From: Altererythrobacter lutimaris
GTDB taxonomy: Bacteria > Pseudomonadota > Alphaproteobacteria > Sphingomonadales > Sphingomonadaceae
Assembly: GCF_013371495.1 (NCBI RefSeq)
Contig: NZ_JABWTA010000001.1
Coordinates: forward strand, 1,906,001-1,970,000
Length of the DNA stretch: 64,000 bases
Reading direction: 5' to 3'
Shown here: piece after piece, positions 26,151 to 35,977 of the stretch
Position numbering within the stretch: the stretch's first letter is position 1
Layout of the letters: every line of letters begins with the position of its first letter
Made by a program: the position numbers and the translations under genes
The notes under the pieces: generated by a model
Databases searched by the model: none
Seen by the model: only the letters and a program-made list of their open reading frames with translations
What the model was told of the DNA's origin: nothing

Positions 26151-28445
26151 TTAGCCCACCACTCCAGCGCTCGCGAGCACCGCCAATGTCAGAACATCAG
26201 GCGCGATCGCTGTCATAGGTACGATCTGCACGGGCTTCTCCATACCGATCAACATAGGGCCAATGGTCGCGTTGCCAGCAAGTTCTCGCAGCAATTTAGC
26301 AGACAGGTTCGCGGATTGAAGGCCGGGCATGACGAGGACATTGGCAGGCCCTGACAGGCGGCTGAACGGGTAGTATTTCATCACACCGGGATTGAGCGCA
26401 GCGTCCGGCGCCATCTCACCTTCATATTCGAAGCCGGGCTTTTCTTCATCGAGGATGGAAACCGCTTCACGAATGCTGTCCAGCCAACGCCCCGGAGGAT
26501 TGCCAAAAGTCGAATAAGAAAGGAACGCGACGCGCGGTTCGTGCCCCATGCGGCGCGCCACCGCTGCTGTTTCCTTGGCGATATGCGCAAGCTGCTCTGC
26601 GCTCGGGCGCTCATTGATCGTAGTGTCGGCCAAAAACGTCGTATGGTTCTTGCCGATCATCATGTGGATACCGAAAGGCAATGCTCCGGGCTTGGGATCA
26701 AGCACGCGATTTACTTCGCGCGCGCTCTGCGCAAAGGTCCGCGTAAGACCGGTAATCATCGCATCGCCATGACCGAGCGCGACCAGCAGCGATGCAAACG
26801 TGTTCCGCTCCTGATTGACCATCCGGCGCACGTCGCGCTCAGTGTAACCTTTGCGCTGCAAGCGGTTGTAGAGATAGTCGACCATTGCCGGCACATGCTC
26901 GGACGTCGCTGAATTCTGGATTTCGAAGCTGCCAGGATCAGCGACAGATAGCTGGTGCAGCTTGTCGACTACAGCTTTGGTCCGGCCAACAAGGATCGGG
27001 GTGCCATAACCAAAGTCGCGATACTGGATCGCAGCACGAAGAACGACTTCCTCTTCGGCTTCTGCAAACACCACCCGCTTGGGATTGGCCTTCGCATCTT
27101 CGTAGACCCGAGTAAGCGCGCTCGTCGTCGGGTTGAGCCTCGCTTTCAGCTCGTGACGATATGCGTCCAGATCCTCGATCGGAGCCAGCGCAACACCTGA
27201 ATCCATCGCGGCTTTCGCAACCGCTGATGAAACGACTTCGATCAGGCGCGGATCAAAGGGTGCCGGGATGATGTAATCGACGCCGAATTTCTGGTTTGAA
27301 CCATAGGCAGCTGCGACCTCTTCCGGCACGCGTTCCCGAGCAAGCTCAGCAATCGCCGTGGCCGCAGCCATCTTCATCTCTTCATTGATCGTTGTTGCTT
27401 GCACATCAAGCGCGCCGCGGAAGATGAAGGGAAAGCCAAGGACGTTATTGACCTGGTTGGGGAAGTCACTCCGACCGGTCGCGATAATTGCATCCGGGCG
27501 AACTTTCTTGGCTTCATCCGGCATGATTTCCGGCGTGGGGTTCGCCATTGCGAAGATGATCGGCTGCTTCGCCATCTTCGCGACCCATTCGGGTTTAAGC
27601 GCCCCTGCAGCGGAAAGGCCGAGGAAGATATCAGCGCCTTCCAGCGCTTCTTCCAGGCTGCGGGCATCTGTCGCAACAGCATGCGCGCTCTTCCATTGAT
27701 CGACATTCTCTCGGCCCGGATAGATCGGCCCAGAACGGTCACAGACGATCACATTTTCATGCCGGACACCTAACGACTTGATGAGCGCTGTACAGGCAAG
27801 CGCTGAAGCTCCGGCGCCATTCACCACCATCTTGCAGTCTTTAAGCTCGCGTCCTGTCAGATGTGCTGCATTGATAAGGCCAGCCGCAGAGATAATCGCG
27901 GTACCATGCTGGTCATCATGCATGACCGGGATGTTCATCCGCTCGCGTAGAGCCTGCTCAATGATGAAGCATTCCGGCGCTGCGATGTCTTCCAGATTGA
28001 TCCCGCCGAAGCTCGGCTCCATCAACGCAACCGCTTCGATGAACTTCTCAGGGTCTTCGGTTGCAAGCTCGATGTCGATGGAATCGACATCAGCAAAGCG
28101 TTTGAACAGGACCGCCTTGCCTTCCATCACAGGCTTGGATGCAAGTGCTCCCAGATTGCCGAGCCCGAGAATGGCTGTGCCGTTAGAGATCACCGCGACA
28201 AGGTTCGAGCGGCCTGTGTAACGCGCAGCTGTGCTTGGGTCCTCGGCAATCGCTTCAACGGGCGCTGCGACACCCGGCGAGTAAGCCAGGCTTAGATCGC
28301 GCTGCGTCGCCATGGGTTTGGACGCAATGATCTCGATCTTACCGGGACGAATAGTCTCGTGGTAAAACAAGGCTTCACGGGTAGTGAAACTGACCGGGTC
28401 TTGCTCGTTCTCGTCCGCCAAGCGGGGTCTCCTGTTCGCTGTCAT
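26151..28445 (-). CDS. maeB: NADP-dependent malic enzyme with phosphotransacetylase-like domain
   Basis: Oxidatively decarboxylates malate to pyruvate with NADP. The 764-residue protein has the malic domain at residues ~20-430 (DLSLAYSPGVAAPVEAI; MHDDQHGTAIISAAGLINA; VVNGAGASALACTALI as the nucleotide site; ANPTPEIMPDEA) fused to a phosphotransacetylase-like domain (430-764), which is regulatory in E. coli MaeB and binds acetyl-CoA. The ATG at 28445 begins with TANRRPRLADENEQD; the longer frame upstream overlaps the mutS promoter and is dropped. Divergent from mutS. Confidence 0.95.
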   Translation of the reverse strand: MTANRRPRLADENEQDPVSFTTREALFYHETIRPGKIEIIASKPMATQRDLSLAYSPGVAAPVEAIAEDPSTAARYTGRSNLVAVISNGTAILGLGNLGALASKPVMEGKAVLFKRFADVDSIDIELATEDPEKFIEAVALMEPSFGGINLEDIAAPECFIIEQALRERMNIPVMHDDQHGTAIISAAGLINAAHLTGRELKDCKMVVNGAGASALACTALIKSLGVRHENVIVCDRSGPIYPGRENVDQWKSAHAVATDARSLEEALEGADIFLGLSAAGALKPEWVAKMAKQPIIFAMANPTPEIMPDEAKKVRPDAIIATGRSDFPNQVNNVLGFPFIFRGALDVQATTINEEMKMAAATAIAELARERVPEEVAAAYGSNQKFGVDYIIPAPFDPRLIEVVSSAVAKAAMDSGVALAPIEDLDAYRHELKARLNPTTSALTRVYEDAKANPKRVVFAEAEEEVVLRAAIQYRDFGYGTPILVGRTKAVVDKLHQLSVADPGSFEIQNSATSEHVPAMVDYLYNRLQRKGYTERDVRRMVNQERNTFASLLVALGHGDAMITGLTRTFAQSAREVNRVLDPKPGALPFGIHMMIGKNHTTFLADTTINERPSAEQLAHIAKETAAVARRMGHEPRVAFLSYSTFGNPPGRWLDSIREAVSILDEEKPGFEYEGEMAPDAALNPGVMKYYPFSRLSGPANVLVMPGLQSANLSAKLLRELAGNATIGPMLIGMEKPVQIVPMTAIAPDVLTLAVLASAGVVG

Positions 28446-28536
28446 CAGCCCTCTAAACCGATGCGCCAGCAAACGATAGGGGAAAGGCGTCGGGTTTCGA
28501 CTCCCGAATCGCACGCATCGTGAGTAGTCCGGTTGC

Positions 28537-31182
28537 ATGACCGCGAAGACCGCGACCAAACCCACGCCGATGATGCAGCAATTCCTTGGCCTCAAGGAAG
28601 AGGCAGAGGATTGCCTGCTGTTCTATCGCATGGGCGATTTTTTCGAGTTGTTCTTTGACGATGCAAAGAAAGCGTCTGCAGTCCTCGACATCGCTTTGAC
28701 GACGCGCGGTGAACATGGCGGAGAGCCCGTGCCGATGTGCGGTGTTCCGGTGCATTCGGCTGAAGGCTATCTGGCGCGGCTTATCAAGGCCGGTTGCAGG
28801 GTTGCCATCGCAGAACAGGTTGAGACGCCCGAGGAAGCAAAAGCGCGCGCCAAACGCGAAGGCACACCGTCTTCCAAAGCTCTGGTCAAAAGAGATATCG
28901 TCCGCTTTGTTACCGCCGGGACGCTGACAGAAGACGCGCTGCTTGAACCGCGCCGCGCAAATGTTCTGGCGGCGCTTGCAGAAGTTCGCGGTACCATTGG
29001 CATTGCAAGCTGTGACATTTCGACCGGTGCGATGATGCTGGAGGCATGCGCGCCTGATGGCCTATCCGCGGCTTTGGCAAGGCTAAGTGCTAGCGAAGTC
29101 GTTGTTCCAGAAGGCTGGAGCATTGAACCCGATGAACGAATCGAACGCGACCCTTCTGATTTCTCCAGCGATCAGGGGCGCGCGCGCCTTCAGAAAATCC
29201 ACGAAGTCGCGACGCTTGATGGCTTTGGCGATTTCTCACGCGCTATGCTGGCAGCGGCCGGTGGGCTCATCGCTTACATGGAGCATGTGGGGCGCGGAAA
29301 TTTGCCGCTGCTTCTGCCGCCCAAACTGCGCAGCTCCGCTCAGATCATGGCGATGGATGAAGCGACCCGCAGCAGTTTGGAAATCCTCGCCAGCCAATCG
29401 GGCGGCCGCGAGCACAGCCTAATTGCGGCTATTGATCGATGCTCTACTGGCGCAGGGGCAAGACTGCTCGCAGAGGATCTGACTGCGCCTTTGCTGGACC
29501 GCTCAGCCATTGAAGCACGCCTCGCGCTCGTCCAATGGCTCCATGACGATCCGATCGCGCGTGCTGAGCTGCGCGAGAAACTGCGCGCTCAGCCTGATTT
29601 CGCGCGTGCTCTGGGCCGGATCGCAGCAGGACGCGGCAGTCCACGCGATCTCGGACAAATCCGCGATGGACTGTCAGGGGCGCAGCAAATCCATGAGTTC
29701 CTCCAAGTCAAAAGTGATCAACCCAAGCTTCTCGGAAGCCTCTTGCCGGAATTGACGGGGCATGGCGCATTGGTTGACGAGCTGGCGCGAGCGCTTGTTC
29801 CATCCCCGCCGACTGAGCGCTCGAATGGTGGCTATATTGCGGAGGGCTACGATGCATCGCTCGACGAACTGCGCAGCATTTCAGGCAATGCGCGCCGCGC
29901 GATTGCTGCAATGGAAGCACGCTACCGCGAGGAAACCGAAATTGCTTCGCTGAAAATCAAGCACAATGGCGTGCTCGGATTTTTCATCGAAGTGCCCAGC
30001 CGTCACGCAGACGCTCTGATGGCGCAGGACAGCGGCTTCACACACCGCCAGACGATGAAAGGCGCAGTGCGCTTCAATTCAGTCGCGCTGCACGAAGAAG
30101 CCACACGGATTGCAGAGGCTGCCGGGCTAGCGCTTGCTTCAGAAGACGCACATTTCGACGACTTGGTGGCGCTTGTTCTTCGCACGCGCGAAGCCATCGC
30201 ACAGTCCGCAGCTGCGATTGCGCGTATTGATGTTAGCGCGGGGCAGGCAGAGCGCGCGGCAGAAAGTGGCTGGTGCAGACCCAAGATCGCAGATGAAGCA
30301 GTGCTCGACATTCGCGAAGGCAAACATCCCGTGGTCGAAGCAGCGCTCGTCAAGAGCGGTGAGCGCTTTGTCGCCAATGATTGTGGCCTATCATCAACTG
30401 ACAGATTCTGGCTCATTGGCGGCCCCAATATGGGGGGTAAGTCGACATTCCTGCGGCAGAACGCTTTGATTGTCCTGCTTGCGCAGGCTGGAGGGTTTGT
30501 CCCGGCAAGCAGCGCGCGGATTGGTCTCGTCGACCGCCTGTTCAGCCGCGTCGGCGCGTCTGACAATCTGGCGCGTGGACGTTCTACCTTTATGGTCGAG
30601 ATGGTGGAGACCGCCGCTATTCTCGCGCAGGCAAGCGAGCGCAGTTTTGTAATCTTGGATGAAGTCGGGCGCGGTACGTCGACTTATGACGGCTTGGCGC
30701 TGGCATGGGCGGTTGCTGAGGCGATGCACTCGCAAATCCGGTGCCGCTGCCTGTTTGCCACTCATTATCACGAGCTGGCACGCCTGTCTGACAGTTGCGA
30801 AGCGCTTTCACTGCACCACGTTCGCGCGAGGGAATATAAGGGCGACCTGATTTTGCTTCATGAAGTCACTGGTGGCGCGGCGGATCAGTCCTTTGGGCTG
30901 GCTGTGGCGCGGCTTGCAGGGGTGCCCGATCGCGTGGTCAAGCGCGCCAGGCAAGTGCTGGCAAAGCTTGAGGAAAACCGCAAGGAAACCGGGGGTTTAG
31001 CCGCTGGATTGGGAGGCCTGCCTCTATTTGATGCGATCGAGCATGTGAGCGAAGATAGTGAAGATCCGGCACTCGCCCTGCTCGATGAAATTGCTGACCT
31101 TGACGTCGATTCCATGTCGCCTCGCGAGGCGCTAGAACAACTATACGCACTGGCGAATAGAGCGCGGTCCACTAAGCATTAA
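28537..31182 (+). CDS. mutS: DNA mismatch repair protein MutS
   Basis: Recognises mismatched bases and recruits MutL. The 881-residue protein has the N-terminal mismatch-binding motif GDFFELFFDDA (here FFE instead of the usual FYE; the wedge Phe and Glu are kept), and the C-terminal ATPase with Walker A GPNMGGKST (near residue 630), the DEVGRGTSTYDG Walker B/signature and FATHYHEL. Length is normal for the family. It stands alone, divergent from maeB. Confidence 0.97.
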   Translation: MTAKTATKPTPMMQQFLGLKEEAEDCLLFYRMGDFFELFFDDAKKASAVLDIALTTRGEHGGEPVPMCGVPVHSAEGYLARLIKAGCRVAIAEQVETPEEAKARAKREGTPSSKALVKRDIVRFVTAGTLTEDALLEPRRANVLAALAEVRGTIGIASCDISTGAMMLEACAPDGLSAALARLSASEVVVPEGWSIEPDERIERDPSDFSSDQGRARLQKIHEVATLDGFGDFSRAMLAAAGGLIAYMEHVGRGNLPLLLPPKLRSSAQIMAMDEATRSSLEILASQSGGREHSLIAAIDRCSTGAGARLLAEDLTAPLLDRSAIEARLALVQWLHDDPIARAELREKLRAQPDFARALGRIAAGRGSPRDLGQIRDGLSGAQQIHEFLQVKSDQPKLLGSLLPELTGHGALVDELARALVPSPPTERSNGGYIAEGYDASLDELRSISGNARRAIAAMEARYREETEIASLKIKHNGVLGFFIEVPSRHADALMAQDSGFTHRQTMKGAVRFNSVALHEEATRIAEAAGLALASEDAHFDDLVALVLRTREAIAQSAAAIARIDVSAGQAERAAESGWCRPKIADEAVLDIREGKHPVVEAALVKSGERFVANDCGLSSTDRFWLIGGPNMGGKSTFLRQNALIVLLAQAGGFVPASSARIGLVDRLFSRVGASDNLARGRSTFMVEMVETAAILAQASERSFVILDEVGRGTSTYDGLALAWAVAEAMHSQIRCRCLFATHYHELARLSDSCEALSLHHVRAREYKGDLILLHEVTGGAADQSFGLAVARLAGVPDRVVKRARQVLAKLEENRKETGGLAAGLGGLPLFDAIEHVSEDSEDPALALLDEIADLDVDSMSPREALEQLYALANRARSTKH

Positions 31183-31206
31183 CTTTCTCGTTTTATCCTC
31201 CGCCAA

Positions 31207-31632
31207 ATGGCGGCAGGAATCTTCAAGGGCCCTAAAGGCGCGCTCATTTTCATGGGCGCAACTATGGCAAGCGTCGTGCTGCTAGTCGGCACGGAAGAGG
31301 ATGGTGGCGCCTTGGTGGCTGCCACCGATGAGATTTCTCGTAACACCTCTGGCGATCAGATCCCGGCACGTGATGTCGGGCGCTTGCCGCAGCCTGCAGC
31401 ACGGCCTGCGCGGCAGCCGTCAGAACCTGTATTCGGCGACAATACGTTCTTCACTGATGAAGAAGAATTGATCGACGATACAACAGGCTTTGACCCCACA
31501 CCTGACGATCCGCAGCCATTCGACACCCAACCCTCCGATGCTCAAGTCTTTGAGCAGCAGACGTTTGACTCTCAGCCACCTTCCGGCGATGTGACTGTCG
31601 TCGAAAGTTATGGCCAAACAGAAATCCGATAA
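31207..31632 (+). CDS. Hypothetical single-helix protein with acidic Pro/Gln-rich tail
   Basis: A 141-residue protein with one hydrophobic helix near the N terminus (ALIFMGATMASVVLLVG) and a low-complexity tail rich in Asp, Pro, Gln and Thr, with short repeats of the form FDTQPSDAQVFEQQTFDSQP. No family recognised. It begins 24 bases after mutS and overlaps the following DUF202 gene by 23 bases in another frame, so translation may be coupled. The overlap and the weak ribosome site leave some doubt that it is real. Confidence 0.5.
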   Translation: MAAGIFKGPKGALIFMGATMASVVLLVGTEEDGGALVAATDEISRNTSGDQIPARDVGRLPQPAARPARQPSEPVFGDNTFFTDEEELIDDTTGFDPTPDDPQPFDTQPSDAQVFEQQTFDSQPPSGDVTVVESYGQTEIR

Positions 31633-32011
31633 TTCCAACGATCTTGCTGAAGAGCGTACCGATCTGGCCGAAGACCGCACCATCATGGCGATGGAGCGTA
31701 CCTTTGCAGGCTGGATGCGTACAGCCTTTGCCGCCATCGGCATAGGATTGGCTTTTCGCGCTGTATTCGGCGAATTCGATCCGCCCTGGCTCGCTCGTGC
31801 AATCGCAACCGCATTTATTCTTCTTGGCGCAGTCGTCGCTTACACTGCAGAGCGTCGAGCGACCGCAACATTCAAGCGATTGTCCCCACATGAGGTCGAT
31901 ACGCCCGGCAGGCCGGGCATTCGCTGGATCGGATGGGGGGTATCAGGAGGCGCAGTTCTTCTTGCTATCGCGCTTTGGGTACTGCACGAGAACGGCCCTC
32001 TTGGTGGCTAG
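31610..32011 (+). CDS. YidH/DUF202 membrane protein
   Basis: A 133-residue protein of the DUF202 family. After a charged N terminus with a repeated motif (LAEERTDLAEDRTIMAMERT) it has AGWMRTAFAAIGIGLAFRAVF, the conserved first helix of the family, then two more helices (ARAIATAFILLGAVVAYTA and GGAVLLAIALWVL). The family includes E. coli YidG and YidH and is linked to polyphosphate- or vacuole-type membrane proteins in eukaryotes; its role in bacteria is unknown. Confidence 0.8.
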   Translation: MAKQKSDNSNDLAEERTDLAEDRTIMAMERTFAGWMRTAFAAIGIGLAFRAVFGEFDPPWLARAIATAFILLGAVVAYTAERRATATFKRLSPHEVDTPGRPGIRWIGWGVSGGAVLLAIALWVLHENGPLGG

Positions 32012-32020
32012 CAATGGCGA

Positions 32021-32890
32021 CTAGCGCGTCGGCACCGGCGCTTCGCCGGTATAATCGTAGAAGCCGCGTCCTGTCTTACGGCCAAGCCAGCCCGCCTCGA
32101 CATATTTCACAAGCAATGGCGCAGGTCGATACTTGCTGTCGCGGGTCGTCTTGTAGAGGACCTTGATGATATCGAGGCAGGTGTCGAGGCCGACGAAGTC
32201 AGCCAGCTCCAACGGACCCATCGGATGGTTGAGGCCTAGGCGACACCCTTTATCGATATCGACAATTCCCGCAGTTGACTGGCCGAGCACAAAGATGGCT
32301 TCATTAATCATCGGCAGAAGAATGCGATTGACGACAAATCCAGGCTCATCCTGACTGAGGACGACCTGCTTACCTAAGCCTTCGGCAAAAGCCGTGATGC
32401 GATCGGTGGTTTCTTGTGCAGTCGCAAGGCCAGGGATGACCTCAATCAGCCCCATGACTGGCACCGGATTGAAAAAGTGCAATCCTATGAAGCGCTGGGG
32501 ATCGGGCGAATAGTTTGCCATCCGTGTGATCGGGATAGAACTTGTATTGGACGCCATCACAGCATCATCAGCAAGCATCTTGCCAACAGCTTCGAATATG
32601 CTCTGCTTGATCTCTTCGCGTTCTGTCGCGGCCTCGATGATGAGGCTAGCATCGCTCATCGGCGCATAATCAGCCACTGGAGTAACGCGAGCAAGTATAG
32701 CCTCAGCCTGGTCCGCTTCGAGCTTCCCGCGACCAACCAGCTTGGTCAAAGCCTTGTCGATCTTGCTCTTGCCAGCTTCAGCATGCGCAAGATCAAGATC
32801 GGAGAGCAGCACCTTCATACCGTGCTGTGCCACCGTTTGCGCAATGCCCGTTCCCATCTGGCCTGCGCCAATTACGCCAACTGTCTGCAT
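32021..32890 (-). CDS. 3-hydroxybutyryl-CoA dehydrogenase
   Basis: Oxidises 3-hydroxyacyl-CoA to 3-oxoacyl-CoA with NAD. The 289-residue protein starts with the NAD-binding [15 protein letters not shown] motif and has the catalytic HFFNPVPVM (His in the FNP motif, near residue 138) and [10 protein letters not shown] blocks, ending with [11 protein letters not shown]. The single-domain size matches Hbd/PaaH-type enzymes rather than the trifunctional FadB. Could serve butanoyl-CoA, PHB or fatty acid metabolism together with ScoAB, but it is not clustered with them. Confidence 0.92.
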   Translation of the reverse strand: MQTVGVIGAGQMGTGIAQTVAQHGMKVLLSDLDLAHAEAGKSKIDKALTKLVGRGKLEADQAEAILARVTPVADYAPMSDASLIIEAATEREEIKQSIFEAVGKMLADDAVMASNTSSIPITRMANYSPDPQRFIGLHFFNPVPVMGLIEVIPGLATAQETTDRITAFAEGLGKQVVLSQDEPGFVVNRILLPMINEAIFVLGQSTAGIVDIDKGCRLGLNHPMGPLELADFVGLDTCLDIIKVLYKTTRDSKYRPAPLLVKYVEAGWLGRKTGRGFYDYTGEAPVPTR

Positions 32891-32989
32891 AGTACCCGTC
32901 CTTATCCCGATGCTGCATTTCGCAAGTGCAGCATGACTGTTGGCGCGCCTGTTAGCGAGCGTAGAGAGGTCTGGCTAGTGGCTTGGGGG

Positions 32990-33565
32990 CTAGCGGTTGG
33001 CGCCGGGCACCCACTTGACATCAGCAGCGCCATTATCGTTGAACACCCGTGCAAGCACAAAGAGGTAATCAGAGAGACGATTGATGTAGGCAAGCGCTGC
33101 AGGGTTGGTCGGCTCCGCAGCTGCGAGAGCCGTCATCGCGCGCTCAGCTGCTCGCGCGCTTGCACGTGCAACATGGGTAAGGGCGGCCGCTTCACTTCCG
33201 CCGGGCAATACAAAACTGCTCAGCGGCTCTAATGCCTCGTTCGCCGCGTCAATTGCGTTTTCCAGCCAGTCGACTTGAGGCTGCACGACGCGCAGCACCA
33301 TCTCACCGGGCGCGAAGTCACCATCTTCAGCCGGCGTTGCAATATCGGCGCCGAGATCGAAAAGATCATTCTGAACCCGGAGAAGGTTCTGAGCGTGCTC
33401 TCCATCGTCGAGGGCCGCTGCCGCGAGCCCAATCGCGGAGTTCGCTTCGTCGACCTTGCCGATAGCTTCGATCCGTAGACTTGCCTTCGCCACGCGAGAG
33501 CCATCCACGAGACCTGTTGTCCCGTCATCACCAGTGCGCGTATAGATCTTGTTGAGCTTGACCAT
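32990..33565 (-). CDS. Cob(I)alamin adenosyltransferase, PduO type
   Basis: Transfers the adenosyl group of ATP to cob(I)alamin, producing the cofactor for methylmalonyl-CoA mutase and similar enzymes. The 191-residue protein has the N-terminal ATP loop (IYTRTGDDGTTGLVDGSRV), the conserved Arg/Glu helices (VDEANSAIGLA; ARASARAAERAM) and the C-terminal NRLSDYLFVLAR motif of the PduO/PduO-like family. It is 17 bases downstream of a HIG1-like small protein gene in the same direction. No cobalamin riboswitch was recognised in front. Confidence 0.93.
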   Translation of the reverse strand: MVKLNKIYTRTGDDGTTGLVDGSRVAKASLRIEAIGKVDEANSAIGLAAAALDDGEHAQNLLRVQNDLFDLGADIATPAEDGDFAPGEMVLRVVQPQVDWLENAIDAANEALEPLSSFVLPGGSEAAALTHVARASARAAERAMTALAAAEPTNPAALAYINRLSDYLFVLARVFNDNGAADVKWVPGANR

Positions 33566-33582
33566 AGTCTGGAGCGGTATGC

Positions 33583-33813
33583 TCAGCGCGAGACTGCAAG
33601 AATAATCGCGACGACCACGATCGCCAGCGCCTGATACTTGATGCGGGCGAACATCGCCTTGTTTTGCATCAGCTGCATTTCCGTGACGGTTTCGCCTTCT
33701 CCGCTTTCGAGGTCGACCTTAGTCGTCTTCAGAAATGCGACGATCCCGCGAACGAGCGACACAACCACCAAGATGCAGAGGATAATGAGAATGGGTACGA
33801 GAATGTAATTCAT
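33583..33813 (-). CDS. HIG1-like twin transmembrane protein
   Basis: A 76-residue protein of two membrane helices (ILVPILIILCILVVVSLVRGIVAF and YQALAIVVVAIILAVS) linked by a polar loop ending in EMQLMQNKAMFARIKYQ. The loop-plus-second-helix pattern resembles the alphaproteobacterial proteins related to mitochondrial HIG1, which associate with respiratory supercomplexes. That link is by resemblance only. It lies directly upstream of the cobalamin adenosyltransferase gene. Confidence 0.72.
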   Translation of the reverse strand: MNYILVPILIILCILVVVSLVRGIVAFLKTTKVDLESGEGETVTEMQLMQNKAMFARIKYQALAIVVVAIILAVSR

Positions 33814-33822
33814 GGCAGTTAT

Positions 33823-34653
33823 CTAGGCCTTCTCAAACGAAATGCCAGTCGGCAAAATATGCGACCGGAGTTGCTTTGCAAGCAACGGTCCGTCTTCTCC
33901 TGCGTTCCTCAAATCAGCCAGAGAAGCCGATCCGCGGCGCTTTGCGAGCTTCTTGCCTGTCTCGTCCAACAGCAGCGGATGGTGATGCCAGCGTGGAACG
34001 GGAAGACCCAACAAAGCTTGCAACAACCGATGAATATGAGTGGCTTGAAACAGGTCTGCGCCCCGTGTCACCAAAGTGATGCCATCAGCTGCATCGTCAA
34101 GCGTCGCGGCCAAATGATAGCTCGCGGGCAGAGCTTTCCTCACGAGGATAACATCCCCGAACACACTGGGATCGGCCTTTTGCGACCCTGCAACTTCATC
34201 TTCCCATTCAAGGGCGCCAATCCGTTCTGCGGCACGCTCTACATCCAGCCTCCAGGCTACAGGCGCATCTTTATCGATCTCGATGCATTTGCAGGTGCCT
34301 GGATAGATCGGGCCCTCAGGCCCCTGCTTCGCCGCTTGCTCTGCGATCTGTGCACGGCTGCATTGGCACGGATAGAGCAATTCCATCTCGGCCAAACGGT
34401 TCGCGGCCTCTCGATACGTGTCAATCCGCGTGGATTGCGCGGGAACCTCTTCCCATTCCAGCCCTAGCCATTCCAAGTCGCGGCGAAACTCATCCGCCAA
34501 TTCAGGTTTGCTGCGCTCGCCATCAATGTCCTCGATCCGCATCAAAAAACGCCCTCCCTCGGCACGCGCAAGATCATGCGCTACGATAGAAGAATAGGCA
34601 TGCCCGAGATGGAGGTGGCCGTTCGGGCTAGGGGCGAAACGCGTGACTATCAT
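33823..34653 (-). CDS. gluQ: Glutamyl-Q tRNA(Asp) synthetase
   Basis: Attaches glutamate to the queuosine base in the anticodon of tRNA-Asp. The 276-residue protein is a class I synthetase catalytic domain without an anticodon-binding domain: the HIGH-type motif is FAPSPNGHLHLGHAYS at the start, four cysteine/histidine positions that bind zinc begin with YPCQCSRAQI, and the KMSKS-type motif is KKLAKRRGS. Its presence fits queC in the same window, which supplies the queuosine precursor. The start at 34653 matches the family; ATG 34665 is possible. Confidence 0.93.
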   Translation of the reverse strand: MIVTRFAPSPNGHLHLGHAYSSIVAHDLARAEGGRFLMRIEDIDGERSKPELADEFRRDLEWLGLEWEEVPAQSTRIDTYREAANRLAEMELLYPCQCSRAQIAEQAAKQGPEGPIYPGTCKCIEIDKDAPVAWRLDVERAAERIGALEWEDEVAGSQKADPSVFGDVILVRKALPASYHLAATLDDAADGITLVTRGADLFQATHIHRLLQALLGLPVPRWHHHPLLLDETGKKLAKRRGSASLADLRNAGEDGPLLAKQLRSHILPTGISFEKA

Positions 34654-34792
34654 GGGTCCGAACATCCTATGGCATAGTGTCTTACTCCTCGCGAGCACAC
34701 AATTGTGCTGTGGAAAGCGGCATTGTCATGGGTTTGACTCCAAATCCTGTCACGGCATGTTCCATTCATCAGCCGAGTAAGGAGCGCGAAAC

Positions 34793-35401
34793 GTGTTCAA
34801 AGCCGAACTGATTGAAAGAGCAGCGCGATTCCGCAGTGCGGAGGAGGATCCGACGCGCAATCCAGAGGCGTGCCCGTCGCTGGTACTCAATGCTGATTAC
34901 ACGCCATTATCTTACTACCCCCTCAGCCTTTGGCCGTGGCAGACCGCAATCAAGGCCGTGTTTCTTGACCGGGTAGACATTGTCGCAAGCTATGACCGCG
35001 AAGTGCATTCGCCTTCGTTGGATATGAAAATCCCCAGCGTCATTGCACTCCGGCAATATGTGAAGCCTAGCGAGTTTCCTGCGTTTACGCGCTTCAATCT
35101 GTTTCTGCGCGACCGCTTCCAATGCCAATATTGCGGCAGTGGCCATAATCTGACGTTCGACCATGTGATCCCGCGTCGAATGGGCGGCAAGACCACGTGG
35201 GAGAACATCGTCACCGCTTGCGCGCCGTGCAATATGAAGAAAGGCGGGCGCACCCCGAAAGATGCGCATATGGGCCTTTTCTCGAAGCCTATCCGGCCGA
35301 CAAGCTGGCAATTGCAGCAATATGGCAAGGCCTTTCCGCCAAACTATCTGCACGAGACTTGGCGCGATTACCTTTATTGGGACATCGAACTTGAAGAGTA
35401 A
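34793..35401 (+). CDS. HNH endonuclease domain protein
   Basis: A 202-residue protein. The HNH module (about residues 105-155) has RDRFQCQYCG, LTFDHVIPRRMGGKTTWENIVTACAPCNMKKGGRT, with two CxxC pairs for zinc and the His-Asn-His catalytic layout. The N-terminal part (LVLNADYTPLSYYPLSLWPWQTAI) is conserved in a widespread family of chromosomal HNH proteins whose function is not known. It is a single gene; no toxin-antitoxin or phage context is visible. Confidence 0.9.
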   Translation: MFKAELIERAARFRSAEEDPTRNPEACPSLVLNADYTPLSYYPLSLWPWQTAIKAVFLDRVDIVASYDREVHSPSLDMKIPSVIALRQYVKPSEFPAFTRFNLFLRDRFQCQYCGSGHNLTFDHVIPRRMGGKTTWENIVTACAPCNMKKGGRTPKDAHMGLFSKPIRPTSWQLQQYGKAFPPNYLHETWRDYLYWDIELEE

Positions 35402-35504
35402 GATCAGCTCGTAAGATCTAGGCGCAATTACCTAGCATTGCCGCAAGAGGCTCGCGGGTTTTATCGCGTAGTTATTTCTCATTATCCCAACGAGAAAACA
35501 AACG

Positions 35505-35966
35505 ATGTCGCAAACCCGAACATTTCGCAGGCAACATGCCGCGCTTGAAAAGCTCGCAACCGAATTGTCAGAAGCTATGTCTCGAATTGACGCCGATCCG
35601 GATGCCGAGCGTTGCGCCCACATCATCGCCAAAATGACAGGCATCCTGATTCTGCATCTAGCAGCGGAAGACCGTTCGCTCTACCCTCGTATGATTGCAT
35701 CGTCTGACCCGGCGGTTTCGAAAACCGCCTCCGAGTTTGCTGAAGAGATGGGCAATCTTGCTCCGGCCTATTCGGAATTCGAGGCCAAATGGCGTTCGGC
35801 TGATGCCATTTGCGACGATCCTCAAGGCTTTCGTCAGGAAGCTCAAGCGATCCTTCAAGCGCTCAGTACGCGCATACACCGTGAGAATACGGTGCTTTAT
35901 CCAATCGCAGAAAGCATGCAGTCTCGCAAAATGTCGGTTGAACATCCGATGATGGCGTGCCGCTAA
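35505..35966 (+). CDS. Hemerythrin-like domain protein
   Basis: A 153-residue, mostly helical protein matching the HHE cation-binding fold: FRRQHAALEKLATEL near the N terminus, LHLAAEDRSLYPRM near residue 50-62 and IHRENTVLYPIAES near 123-136 supply His and Glu ligands for a di-iron centre. Such proteins bind oxygen or respond to nitric oxide and iron. The typical C-terminal part is short. Single gene, convergent with the DUF4112 gene. Confidence 0.8.
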   Translation: MSQTRTFRRQHAALEKLATELSEAMSRIDADPDAERCAHIIAKMTGILILHLAAEDRSLYPRMIASSDPAVSKTASEFAEEMGNLAPAYSEFEAKWRSADAICDDPQGFRQEAQAILQALSTRIHRENTVLYPIAESMQSRKMSVEHPMMACR

Positions 35967-35977
35967 GCTGAAGAAGG